From: Haplomitrium mnioides
Taxonomy: Eukaryota; Marchantiophyta; Haplomitriopsida; Calobryales
Direction: 5' to 3'
Assembly: GCA_049999725.1 (NCBI GenBank)
Contig: JBNGIS010037947.1
Coordinates: forward strand, 24,990-45,279
Length of the DNA stretch: 20,290 nt
The notes under the pieces are model-generated. The model saw only the letters and a program-made list of their open reading frames with translations, did no database searches and had not been told where the DNA came from. Position 1 is the stretch's first letter; every line of letters starts with the position of its first letter. The position numbers were made by a program, and so were the translations under genes. Positions 1-9,160 of this stretch are shown here, in pieces.

Positions 1-204
1 TGCAAGAAGAGGCTCGAATTCTAAGACTCTTGTTCACAAAAAAGTGTTACTTTTGGTTGGCAGTTGGAGATAGTTTCAAATCGTTGTTCTGTGGAGGTCA
101 ACATTGGAATAAAGTCAAGAGTGATGGCAAGTATTTTGGGAAAAAAAATGGCAGTTGTTGAATTAGATACGTTGACAGAGGAAGTTTGAGCAAGTGAACT
201 GTAC

Positions 205-336
205 GCGCGCATAGAATCAAAGACTGAACCCAATGCGTGTATAGGAATAAGGAGTGAACAGCTTGCACGCAAAGGATCAAAGAGGGAACCCAATGCTTGC
301 ATAGGATCCAAGACTCAACCTTGTGCACACACTAGA
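205..336. repeat. 30-bp minisatellite, about 4.4 copies
   Basis: Units start at 205, 235, 265, 295 and 325 (the last partial), each opening with GC and sharing the pattern GCnnnCATAGnATCAAAGAn followed by TGAACCCAAT-like sequence. Alternate units are more alike, so a 60-bp higher-order period is also visible (units at 205 and 265 match best, as do 235 and 295). The length of 30 is a multiple of three, and read on the plus strand from 202 it gives a decapeptide repeat with no stop, although a stop lies just upstream at 187. I cannot say whether it was ever coding. Confidence 0.8.
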
Positions 337-1230
337 TCTTTGTTGTCAATCAAGCGGTTAAAGTGTAGTCTATCTTTTGACTACTACAATAGATCAACAA
401 AAAAACATTCAAGTCAAAATTTCCAGACGATTGTGGACCTTTCTTTGTCCTCATTAGATGACGACCACGATGTTCAGATCCAAATCTATTTTTTGAAAAC
501 ACAAAAAACATAAAACCAATTGATCGTCCAATTTTAGAGATGATTCATTGTCACTGATGGCCCCACTCAAATAGTGAGTGATATCTAATCAAATCGGACC
601 TCTGAATGAGATTGGGAGATCTTTTAAGAACCAAAATATTTTGGAGGAATCTTAAAATGACAGTTTAAGAAATGATTATAGCAAAAGATCTTAATCAATC
701 AAAATTTCATTAGAGTTATCGCCAAGGGCACCAATTATATTACAAAAAACATTTACTAATGCTCAAAATATTGATGAAGATTATGTTTTGGCATAGTTTT
801 GTTCTCCCAATTCTCAAGGTGGTCCACATCAATCTAAAAATTATTTCGAAGAAATAAGCAACATTACTGATGATGGTTAAGATCTCCAAGATAATAAACT
901 ATCTCCAATGGCTAGATTTGCCTACGTACCGAATCAACCAACAAGACAGAAAATTTATTTTTTTGGCAAAAACCCAAATGGATAAACACTTTATGTGAAA
1001 ATTCTTTCCCAAAAGTCTATCATGATAAGAGCTTTGTAAAGAAAAAACTTGATCCAATATCAATTTTGAAATTGAAGAGAACTTCATGTTGTTAAAATAA
1101 TTGTTTGTTATTGTACTAGAAAGATTTTTTAAGAAATGTGAGATAAAAATATGTCCGACAAAGCCTGAAGAATTGAGATGTCACATTGCAACTGGGAATA
1201 CCAAGAAAAGACTCTAATGTTGACAATTAG
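337..1230. other. unassigned AT-rich sequence
   Basis: About 0.9 kb in which I see no conserved protein motif on either strand and no terminal repeat structure. Short open frames here carry no recognisable pattern. It is probably old repeat-derived DNA. Confidence 0.5.
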
Positions 1231-1656
1231 TTCACCTTGCTTGACAGTACCGTTGTTTATAGAAGAGCCTTCAAATTAATATTACTAGTAGGGAATGATA
1301 GAATCCAAAGGATTCAAAATCTCAAAAACATAGATCCTAAAGGCATTTATGGAAATAGAGAACTATCTGTTAAAGGAATATTTGTGCGTGAATGGATGGA
1401 CAATTTTTTTCAAAGACATTGTGAGAGAATGCCCACTCATGAAGTTTATAGCTACTACACAACTTATTTGAAAGAGAAAGATCTTTGTTGCATTATTAGT
1501 TTTTGTGGTTTTACAAAACATTAGAGAACTCATTTTCCAAATGGTAAAATTACAAAATGCAATAGATTTGTTATTTTTGAAACCTATAATGAAATAAAAT
1601 AATTGCGAGAAAAATCCATCTTGGAGTTTGACAAAGGTAACAAGTTTCTTCTCTTT
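1231..1656 (+). pseudogene. degenerate ORF, possibly transposase-derived
   Basis: One plus-strand frame reads coherently from 1231 to about 1656, through a TAG at 1522-1524 and a TAA at 1597-1599. It includes a stretch VVYRRAFKLIL, then REWMDNFFQRHCERMPTHEV (about 1390-1450), then ITKCNRFVIFETYNEI (about 1543-1590). The spacing of a conserved W-x-FF-x-x-H-C-x-x-x-P block and a later K-C-x-x-F/C block recalls DDE-type transposase-like proteins of plant DNA transposons. I cannot name the family and no catalytic triad can be traced. There is no ATG start; the open stretch of the first part begins after a TAG at 1228. It lies upstream of the Copia 3' LTR and may be the host locus into which that element inserted. 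Confidence 0.3.
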
Positions 1657-2053
1657 TGAAACCTACGGTTACTATAATGCTATTTTTACATGGAACAAAG
1701 CTTTGTTCCAGAGATGTTATGATTTCTCAGCTTAGTCTAACATGATATTGGTTACGTTTAGTTGTTTCAAAAACGAGGTTCAAGTCAAATAAACCTTAGC
1801 AACTGGAGTTGTCAGAACAGACTCTATGCTTACATATGACTTGTTGCTTTTAGTTTGAATCCAAGGCAAATCAAGAGTCAAATAAAGTGAGGAAACTATT
1901 TTCTTTGTTGGTTGTTACCTTAGGCTTGCACCAGATTTTTCTATGCTTGCTTTCAATCCAAAGTCCAACCCTAGAAAAATAAGACAAAGAATTTTTTATG
2001 TTGTTTGTGACCTTATATGGACATAGGTTTTGTTCTTGTTTCTTTCAATATTG
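1657..2053. other. unassigned sequence flanking the Copia LTR
   Basis: No coding signal was recognised. The five bases next to the LTR (2049-2053, TATTG) would be one half of the target-site duplication, but the partner is lost because the other LTR is truncated. Confidence 0.45.
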
Positions 2054-2209
2054 TGTTGATAAATCAAATAGAGAGATCAAAGAGAGACCCAAGAGCTGTA
2101 GATGAGATTTCAGAAGGCTGATACGGTCAACTTCTTCTCTTATACTTTATTGCAAAAGTATTTCTATAGCAAGCAAGCGAGTGTGTCTCGGTGAGTGCCC
2201 CTCATCCCC

Positions 2210-2217
2210 TTTATATA
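2210..2217 (-). promoter_or_regulatory. TATA box of the Copia 3' LTR
   Basis: TATATAAA on the minus strand, about 280 bp into the LTR from its element-sense start, a normal place for the U3/R boundary. Transcription from here would run toward lower coordinates. Activity is not shown. Confidence 0.5.
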
Positions 2218-2401
2218 CCTACAAGGCTACTCTCCATAGCCACACAAACTCAAATGCATCCTCAGCCACACGATACAAAACTACCTTCTCAACCACACAA
2301 TACGAATACAAGGGATATACCCTAACCAAATACCTAATCTACATGCATACATACATACACTACATATGCTGGTATAATACTAGCCATACAACTAGAAAAC
2401 C

Positions 2402-2465
2402 AGATCACCCTGGTATACCACCATGGTATACTATCAGTAAAATACTAGATCACACTGGTATACCA
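2402..2465. repeat. direct repeats in the LTR U3
   Basis: AGATCACCCTGGTATACCA at 2402-2420 recurs as AGATCACACTGGTATACCA at 2447-2465, one mismatch in 19 bases at a 45-bp period. TGGTATA also occurs separately nearby (about 2370 and 2425). Repeated short modules upstream of a TATA box are common enhancer-like elements in plant LTRs; no binding protein is claimed. Confidence 0.6.
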
Positions 2466-2501
2466 ACTGTAGATTGAGTGACAAAGCTCGAAATCTCAAT
2501 A

Positions 2502-2513
2502 CTCCCCCTCGAG
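2502..2513 (-). other. polypurine tract (plus-strand primer site)
   Basis: The minus strand reads CTCGAGGGGGAG immediately before the TATTGAGATT start of the 3' LTR. A G-rich tract at this position primes second-strand cDNA synthesis in LTR elements. Confidence 0.8.
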
Positions 2514-2518
2514 CTCAA

Positions 2519-3071
2519 TGCATGTACTCCAAGTTGATCTTTGAATTACGCAACTTTTCTACGCCCAATGACTTGGTAAAAATACTAGCCACTTGATACT
2601 CGGTGCTGACATATTTCAGATCAACCATCCTTGCCAATACTTTTTCCCTCACATAGTGGTAATGCGCCTCAATGTGTTTTGAGCATACATGGAAAACTGA
2701 ATTGTTAACAAGCTAGGTACTGCTTAAATTGTCATAGTAAACCTCTACTGGTCTGTTCACACTAACTCCTAGATCATGCAGGAGTTTAAACAGCCATGCC
2801 ACCTTGCATGTAGCCATGGCTGCACCTCTATACTCAGCCTATGTGCTTTAGAGCACAACTATTGGTTGCTTCTTGCTGCTCCACGCTATCAAACGCTACC
2901 AAATGAAAGTACAAATCCACTTGTTGATCTTCAATCACCTGCGTTGCATGCCCAATCTGCATCTATAAAACTAGAAATATGGAGCTTCTTACCACTCTTA
3001 TAGAATAGGCCATACTGAACTGTTGACTTCACATATCGAAGAATATGACGTATTGCATCAAGGTGCGGCTT
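2519..3071 (-). pseudogene. Copia RNase H domain, broken
   Basis: Minus-strand translation in shifting frames recovers the C-terminal Copia RNase H pattern: DADWA followed by RSTSGFVLSFGS (about 2890-2990), a YDNLSS-like block and a KHIEAHYH-like block (about 2640-2710). Several frameshifts and stops interrupt it, so no single long frame exists. The coding sequence ends just before the polypurine tract. RNase H degrades the RNA strand of the RNA-DNA hybrid during reverse transcription; this copy cannot be functional. Confidence 0.75.
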
Positions 3072-4075
3072 CTATGGACTTTGCATACATTGACTTACCA
3101 GACCTACCACATAACTCAAGTTTGGTCTTGTGATGGTGAGATAAATCAGACTCCCTACCATATGTCTGTAGTTGATGGAATCTTCCACCAACTCTTGTTT
3201 GTGATTACTCAGCCTAGAATTCTGATCCAAAGGAGTTACAATTGGTTTGCAACCTGTCATCCCATACTTGGACAACATGTCCAATGCATATTGTCTTTGT
3301 ATCATCTAGATACCCTTCTCTAATTTAATCACTTCAATGCTTCACTCCAATTTTATCTCAACTCTCCAAGATCCTTCATCTCAAACTTTCGTTGCAGTAG
3401 CAGTTTTACCTCTGTTATGTCTTGCATACTATCTCCAGTCATAATGAGATCATCCACATAAATGAGAATAAGCATGGTACCTTTCTCTATTTTTCTGATG
3501 TATAGTGAGTAGTTTGGATCAAAAACTTTGAATCATACTATCACAAGATATTCACCTATCTTGTTGGACCATGCACGTGGCACTTACTTTAACCTATACA
3601 ATGCCTTCTTCAATCTGCAAACATGATTTGGAATCTCCAAATCAGCAAAACCGGGTGGTTGTATCATATAAACTTCTTCTTCTAATTCCCCATGCAAAAA
3701 TGCATTCTTTACATCTATTTGATGTAAGGACCATTGTTTTGCTACAGCCAATGCAATGACTGCTCTAACTGTTGTCATTCTTGTCACCAGACTGAATGTT
3801 TCCTCATAATCTAGGCCTTGGGTCTATGCATACCCTTTTGGCAGCCAACCTTGCTTTGAATCTACTTATGCTCCCATCTACATGTCTCTTTAGCTTGTAA
3901 ACCCACTTGCATCCAATGGCCTTCTTCTCTTTTGGTAATGTAACCAAATCCCATGTTTGGTTTTTATGAAGAGCATCAATCTCATCTACCATAGCAGACT
4001 CCCATATTTCATCACCGATAACATCATCGAATTTGATAGGTTTTTTCTCCATAATAATGTGCACCATATATGCAT
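3072..4075 (-). pseudogene. Copia reverse transcriptase, broken
   Basis: RVT_2-type RT. From the N-terminal side: WDLVTLPKEKKAIGCKWVYK and the FKARLAAK block (about 3850-3950), [19 protein letters not shown] (about 3640-3710; the Asp of motif A), [11 protein letters not shown], then YVDD at 3449-3460 with the second catalytic aspartates, and finally the GSLIYLTITRPNLSYVVG block near 3110-3160. Breaks include a frameshift plus a TAG at 3824-3826 where the family has Gln (GYAQTQG-like context), and a TAA at 3584-3586 where the family has Gln after ALYxLK. The active-site residues survive but the frame does not. Confidence 0.9.
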
Positions 4076-4499
4076 GATGAGATGCAGTGAATGTCTTAAT
4101 ACCCAATCTGTCAATAGGGTATTTCACTCTTTCACTTTTGTGCACAGGTACTCCTTGCACTTTCTGCTCCAATTGTCTTGAACTTGGCGTTGTAACTGAA
4201 GGCAATCCTAGCTCTTCATCAATACTCTCTAGTTCACTGCCATACGATTCATCATGAGAACTCATTGTTGTCATATCTACAACACTTTGCTGTGTTGTAC
4301 TGGTTGAAGCACGTTGCTCCAAATTGCTACATAGTCTTCCTTGCCATAGACTGGTGCTACTCCTACTACTTCCACTTTTTGGACCACTCAAACTTTGTGT
4401 TTGCTGACTTTGTAATGTCAGAACATGTTTTCTTTTCACATCCTGTTCTGTCACAATCTGCTTGCCTTTGACATCAATTATGTCATCCTCAATTTTGGA
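4076..4499 (-). pseudogene. Copia integrase-RT linker
   Basis: Low-complexity Ser/Thr/Gln-rich segment between the integrase C-terminus and the RT core, open in the same frame as the start of RT (the open frame runs 4508-3804 on the minus strand). Poorly conserved linkers of this kind are normal in Copia polyproteins and probably have no enzymatic role. Confidence 0.6.
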
Positions 4500-5430
4500 C
4501 CATACCATGTACTTAATTCATCAAAGACTACGTCTCTACTTACCCTTAACATTTGTGTCGTAGGACAAAAACGTCTGTAGCCATTCTGCTCCTACGAATA
4601 TCCAATGAACACACACTTTTCAGCTTTCGGATCCAACTTGCTGCATGTTTATGCTAGTACATGTATGTATGCAATACAACCAAACACTTTCAGGTGTGAA
4701 ATATTTGGGTGTCTTCTTGTGAACTTCTCCTCTAGTGTCATTTGATGAACCGATGTGGTAGGAGTACGATTCATAATGTATACAGTTATTGATATTGCCT
4801 TTGCCCAATAATGATGAGGCATATTCTTCTCATTCATTAAGGCACATGCCACCTCTGCTATATGCCTATTTTTCCTTTCAGCAACCCCATTCTATTGAGG
4901 TGTATATAAGCACGTCTGTTGCCTCTTAATACTTGCCTTCAATAGATACTTACTAAATTTAGTAGAGAAATACTCCCCACCTCCATCAAACCGCAAACAA
5001 TTTATTAGTTGTCCTATTCTCCTTTTCAATCATTGTTCAAAAGTTCTTGAAGTGATCAAACACTTCACTCTTCTGCTTCATAAAATATACCCACGTTTTC
5101 TGTGAACATTCATCGATAAATGTCACATAATATGTGCATCCTCCAATGGATTGTGTTTGTGTAGGACCCCATACATCTGAGTGTATCAACTCAAGTGGCC
5201 TCCATGCCACATATGTGTCATGAGGAAATGGCTTCTTTGATTGCCTACCAAATTGGCAAGCTTCACACACCTTCTTCATTTCTTCCACTTTAAACCTAGG
5301 TAGCCCATCGACTACCCCTGAACTTTGCATGCTTCTCAATCTTTGTATGTTGACATGCCTAATACATTTATGCCAAATCTTGATATCTGACACAACTCCA
5401 ATACCATTCTTTTCCTCATGCATGACAGAT
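4500..5430 (-). pseudogene. Copia integrase, broken
   Basis: GAG-pre-integrase zinc-binding region with WHKCIRHVN (H-x4-H) and CEACQFG (C-x2-C) at about 5250-5400. It is followed by the rve core: first Asp in LELIHSDVWGP (about 5180), second Asp in RFDGGGEYF (about 4975-4995), Glu in NGVAERKNR (about 4865-4890). The C-terminal side has a GCIAYIHVLA block (about 4650-4680) and a SRDVVFDELSTWY block (about 4505-4545). The core is interrupted by a frameshift near 5037 and by a TAG at 4892-4894, where the TPQQNGVAER motif of the family has its second Gln. Integrase would insert the cDNA; this copy is inactive. Confidence 0.88.
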
Positions 5431-5509
5431 AAATACCCATAGTGCATAACAAATAATGTCCCATTATTTGTCTTACTGGAATCTGCATAGTTCCCTTGAA
5501 CTCTGTTGT

Positions 5510-6379
5510 TCTTCAAATCATTTTGTTTCTTATAACAATCTCTGACCATGTGGCATGGCTTGCCACAATAAAAATAATTTGTTTCTTGATTCTGATATTG
5601 ACCTCTGCGTTCTTGATTACCCCCCCTACCTCTAGATTGGCCTCTGCAATATGAATTTGACTATTGATGTTGCTAACTATGCATAGTCTCATTTGAACAT
5701 TCTCTTCTAGAACCGCTTCTTCCATAGCCTCTACCTCTACCTCTGTTAGAGTAGAAAACTTGGTCTTGGTTGCCTTGATTACTTGATGCTCCTCCACCAA
5801 GATCAAGTTCTTCTGCAACAAGTATAGAGATGAGCTGTGTAAATGATGTAGCTCCCTCTCTTGTTCTCATAGGCGTCTTGAATTGCTTAATCTTTGCCCA
5901 ATCCATTCAAGCATACTGCCACCATGGCACTCTCTTTCACATCTTCTCCTAAATTCACCAACTGTTCAGCTAGTGATTTAATTTTCAAGGCATAGGCATT
6001 GATGTTGAGTTTGTCTTTCTGCAAATTGAAAAACTCCATCTGCAGTGTTAGCTTTCTTGCATCTGATGTGACTGCATATCTATTCTTCAAAATATCCCAA
6101 GCTTCCTTGGGTGTCTTTGTTGCAGATACATATCCCATCATCTTATCATCAAAACTGATGGTAATCCAGTATAGCAACTTGTGTACTTTCTCAATATAAC
6201 TCTTGAATGCTTGCATTTCTACAGCGGATGGGTTTGAGCTCAACATAGGCTTTGCTTCATCACCTGTGATGAAATCCCAAAAACCTTTGTCTTTGATAAA
6301 GTTGGTCATTCTCACAGACCAAACACTGTAATTGTTCTCATTTAATTTCACTTATAACTTGAGAAATTCCATCTGCCAT
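5510..6379 (-). pseudogene. Copia gag (capsid/nucleocapsid), broken
   Basis: The KLNENNYSVWSVRM start and the WDILKNRYAV and LINAYALKIKSLAEQLVNLG-like blocks mark a Copia gag (UBN2-type capsid). The open frame covers 6351-5887 but has no ATG; the probable original start is the ATG at 6379-6377 (MADGISQVIS), one frame away, so a single-base shift near 6350 separates them. Downstream comes an Arg/Gly-rich segment (RGRGRGYGRSGSRR) and one CCHC zinc knuckle near 5525-5565 reading YFYCGKPCHMVRDC; its first Cys is replaced by Tyr. Gag packages the element RNA into cytoplasmic particles. Confidence 0.85.
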
Positions 6380-6974
6380 TTTGAACCCTTAAGAAATTTG
6401 AAAATTAGTATCACCTCTTGTGACTACCTTAGATATCACAATATACAATATAATATATGATTATACGATATATGGTGAGGATATACAACGAGCAAGTCGT
6501 TGGCGTCTGACTTCGTGATGTGCAAAGAACAAAATACTGCTGACTTTGATATACGTCTGAATCAGAAGTTGTGGTATATAGTACATTTGACTTTGATATA
6601 CATTTGAATTAGAAGTCTTGGTATACAGAAGCATTATGCGACCTTTAATCGTTGTTGTTCTTCACAATAATAGAACTAGATCATACAGTGGCAGATGAAA
6701 ACACAACTCGTTGATGAAATATGTGTCAATATATAGCACACAAAATACACAAAATCAGAGTCCCGATGCACCAACAATCAAATCATGAATCCCCATGAGT
6801 CAGGATCACGAATCAGCAAAGACCAAGTTTGTGCATTCAGTAATCATGACTGCAAGTAGCCAGAAGTCAGCTTCGAGGAAGCACTAAATCCACTTTCATT
6901 TTTGTTGGAGATCGACTCAATTTCTACGAAATACTTTCTCTCTTTTCAAGAACAATTTCTCTATTTATGAACGT
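6380..6974 (-). other. Copia 5' leader
   Basis: About 595 bp between gag and the PBS with no convincing ORF. It contains AT-rich dinucleotide-like sequence near 6435-6475 and a 47-bp-period duplication at 6541-6628. Confidence 0.6.
6541..6628. repeat. two-copy tandem repeat in the Copia leader
   Basis: TGACTTTGATATACGTCTGA at 6541 and TGACTTTGATATACATTTGA at 6588 start two copies of about 41 bp at a 47-bp period, with the rest also similar (AATCAGAAGT and AATTAGAAGT). Confidence 0.75.
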
Positions 6975-6986
6975 GCTCTAATACCA
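6975..6986 (-). other. primer binding site (initiator tRNA-Met type)
   Basis: The minus strand reads TGGTATTAGAGC directly after the CAACA end of the 5' LTR. This is the plant initiator-Met PBS TGGTATCAGAGC with one C-to-T change. It primes first-strand cDNA synthesis. Confidence 0.88.
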
Positions 6987-7064
6987 TGTTGATAAATCAA
7001 AAAGAGAGACCCAAGAGTTGTAGATGAGATTTCAAAAAGCTAATATGGTAAGCTTCTTCTCTTA
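6987..7064 (-). repeat. Copia 5' LTR remnant
   Basis: 78 bp starting TGTTGATAAATCA (plus orientation) and matching the 3' LTR from 2054 as far as CTTCTTCTCTTA. Beyond 7064 the sequence diverges completely. The whole U3 and TATA region are missing, so this copy has no promoter of its own at the 5' end. Confidence 0.85.
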
Positions 7065-7919
7065 AGAGGGAAACCATGAGAAAAAGGTGGCAACCTCCTA
7101 TCCCAACCTAGTGCAAGGGGGATTGTGGTTGGCCACACTAGAAGCTAGCAACAACCCACACATTAGGAATGAGGTGGGGGTGGTAAGAGTAGCACAACAT
7201 TGAGAGGTGCTAAATGTGTCAGTGCTCAAGGGTTGTCTTTGATCAGTTGTCCCACTATGGTTGTGACTAAGCAGCCCTTGACATCATCCTTAAGGTTGTA
7301 GGGAGTAGATTTAACCGCCCATGTTGTGGATGCTACCAGCTCTTTGAGCTCCTATGGATCGTCTAGCCTTGCTGCATCTGGACCTCCTTCATGGTCTTTT
7401 TGGCAACATCCTTCTCATGTGATGCATCTAGGGCCTCTAGCTATCTCCTCACCTCCTCTTGCTACCTAGGATGAAACCACTTGGGGTTAACTTCTCGCAA
7501 TTTGAGTCACTCAATGATGACGATCCTTGAGTCGTTGCCTTCTTGGTCTCTTGCCCATTCTTACCCTTCTCCTTCTTTTTGGACTTGGCTCTCGATCGGG
7601 TCACCACCCTATAACAGTCCTCATATATTGGGCTCTCCCAACCTCATAGTGTAGTTTCCTTCTCTTTTGATTCAAGCTTGGCAGCCTCTATCCAAGTCAA
7701 GGCTATCAAATTGGTTGACATTGGTAGTGGGAGATTCACACCTACATTTGAGGCTACCACTAGCCTTGTGTTGAGTTGTTGTGATCCAAGTCAGCATCAC
7801 TCTCAAAGATAGATGTAGAGCTCTCTTCTGGCTTCTCATCATTGTTTGAACTCTATAAAGAGTCGTCTGACTCATATTTACTCTTGACTTGTTTCAAGAG
7901 CTAGTGATAGTAGCCTTGA
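7065..7919 (-). pseudogene. degenerate sequence, probably downstream part of a Gypsy gag ORF
   Basis: No long ORF, but minus-strand fragments keep protein-like composition. There is an acidic Ser/Asp/Asn-rich run (about 7755-7880), a basic Lys/Arg run RSRAKSKKKEKGKNGQETKK (about 7535-7610), and ELKELVASTTWAVKSTPYNL (about 7295-7360) followed by a further 20 open residues. I do not recognise these as a named domain. Their position downstream of the gag signature at 7920-8098 suggests one decayed gag region. The lower edge coincides with the break in the Copia LTR. Confidence 0.4.
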
Positions 7920-8098
7920 TGTGAGATTGAGCTGCAGTCAACGCAACCTCTAGGTTTTGGGGATTAGTTTGCCTCACTTAAGTTCCTATCTCCCTAGGCA
8001 GGGCTCCGAGGAACCATGAGGTGAGCATCCCATCCATGGCAAGTCGATTTAGCTTCCTATATGTAGTAGAATCTACATGCATTGGTGCTCATACCTCT
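7920..8098 (-). pseudogene. Ty3/Gypsy gag fragment
   Basis: Minus-strand translation reads TYRKLNRLAMDGMLTSWFLG, then ALPREIGT, a stop, and VRQTNPQNLEVALTAAQSH. This W-F-L-x-x-L-P ... V-R-x-x-N-P-x-x-L-x-x-A arrangement is the C-terminal half of a Ty3-type gag (retrotransposon gag superfamily). At least two in-frame stops are present. It stops where a plus-strand RNase H begins, so the two are in opposite orientation and cannot be one continuous element. Confidence 0.6.
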
Positions 8099-8103
8099 TA
8101 GTT

Positions 8104-8620
8104 AGGGGAAGGAGTTTCATGTCATGATTGACATGTTGGGCTTTTGTATAGGTGGAGTGCTCAGCCAGCTAGATGAGGAAAGCAAAGACCACCCCATTTA
8201 CTTTGCAAGTAGACTACTATCCTCTACAGAGAAGAACAACAACTCATCATGAGGCTTTGGGAATCATCTACTCACTGAAAAAATTCAGGAACTATCTACT
8301 CTACTACAAGGTAACATTTCACACAGATCACAATGCTCTTAAGTATATGGTAAACAAACTAGACTAGACAGAGAGAATTGCATGGTGAATGCTCCCTTTG
8401 CAAGAGTTCAATTTTGAGGTTCAAATCAAATCGATGAAGAAGCACTACAATGCAGACTTCTTTTCTAGGGTAGACGGGCCAATCAACGTGAATGAGGTGG
8501 ATGACTCTTTCCTAGATAAAGATCTGTTTCATATCAAAGGCAAGGAAGCCTACAAAATATACCAGCATCATCCAATTCCTTCTTTCAGCCTAAATACCAA
8601 TAGGCAATAGTAAGGAGGTA
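8104..8620 (+). pseudogene. Ty3/Gypsy RNase H domain fragment
   Basis: Starts within an RNase H with FHVMIDMLGFCIGGVLSQ (about 8115-8168; first catalytic Asp retained), then HPIYFASRLLSSTEK, then after a frameshift LGIIYSLKKFRNYLLYYK and FHTDHNALKYMV (about 8325-8350; Asp retained). A TAG at 8366-8368 and a TGA shortly after break the next block, which resumes as LQEFNFEVQ ... NADFFSRVDG (about 8398-8480). The RT domain that should precede it is absent. It belongs to a lineage different from the two Gypsy elements downstream. Confidence 0.8.
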
Positions 8621-8739
8621 GCAACAATGTTTATACAAAAGATGAAGCCTTACTTGATAGCAAAGGGAGTGCTACATAAGCAAGAAATGGATAGTGTAAT
8701 CAAGAGGTATTTGGAGAAAGATGAGGCTGCCGTGGTTAT

Positions 8740-9156
8740 GAGGGTCCTACATGGAGAAGAGGTGGAGGATCACTTTGTAGCAGAAATCGCAAAATGTTGA
8801 AAGGAAGGTACTTATGGCCTACCTTACACATAGATGTGTATTTCTTTGTGAGGAAATGTGACTCTTGGTAGAGGATAGGGAAACCAGCAACATCTCAGCA
8901 TCACCCGTTGGTCTCGATTATTCCATTGGCGCATTTTGAGAAGTGGGGCATTGACTTCATTGAGCCAATTGCACCCTCCACCCATTGTGGAAACCGGTAC
9001 ATTCTCCTCACCATAGATTATACAACTAAGTGGGTCAAAGTGAGGGCCACCCAAAAGGATGACGCCAAGACGATTGTAGTCTTTTTATACAAGCAGATTT
9101 TTAGTAGGTTTGGGGCACAATTAGAACTGGTCAACGACTGTTTCAACAAGGCATAA
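8740..9156 (+). pseudogene. Ty3/Gypsy integrase fragment, truncated
   Basis: A zinc-binding region is traceable across frameshifts (GHFVAEI-like at about 8768 and VRKCDSW-like at about 8850). The rve core begins HFEKWGIDFIEPIAPSTHCG (from about 8932), continues RYILLTIDYTTKWVKVRATQ, then SRFGAQLELVND, where the second catalytic Asp should sit. The frame stops at 9154-9156 before the Glu motif, and nothing after it resembles integrase, so the domain is cut. It lies about 130 bp downstream of the RNase H fragment, consistent with one pol remnant. Confidence 0.82.
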
Positions 9157-9160
9157 AGGG

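Larger units (their letters stand above)
2054..2498 (-). repeat. Copia 3' LTR
   Basis: The plus-orientation sequence starts TGTTGATAAATC and ends AAATCTCA, so the element-sense LTR runs TGAGATTT...CAACA with the usual TG...CA ends, 445 bp long. The inner edge is fixed by the polypurine tract three bases away, and the outer edge by identity with the sequence abutting the PBS at 6987. It contains a TATA box and short direct repeats in the presumed U3. Confidence 0.85.
2054..7064 (-). mobile_element. Ty1/Copia LTR retrotransposon, 5' LTR truncated
   Basis: Reading on the minus strand from high to low coordinates the order is 5' LTR remnant (7064-6987), PBS (6986-6975), leader, gag, zinc knuckle, integrase, RT, RNase H, polypurine tract (about 2513-2502) and 3' LTR (2498-2054). 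Integrase before RT identifies Ty1/Copia (Pseudoviridae). The two LTRs share about 80 bp beginning TGTTGATAAATCA in plus orientation, with small indels and substitutions. Similarity stops abruptly at 7064, so most of the 5' LTR is missing. All coding parts carry stops or frameshifts, so the element is dead on its own and transposition would need proteins supplied in trans. Confidence 0.93.

Noticed and set aside
205-336. CRISPR array
   Set aside because: Units are contiguous without unique spacers, and the surrounding DNA is eukaryotic.
2181-2477. 98-codon plus-strand ORF
   Set aside because: It lies wholly inside the Copia 3' LTR, contains the U3 repeats, and is on the strand opposite to the element. 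The composition reflects repeat sequence.
3957-4471. Plus-strand ORFs over the Copia RT and linker
   Set aside because: Antisense to conserved RT and linker sequence; the minus-strand translation explains the region.
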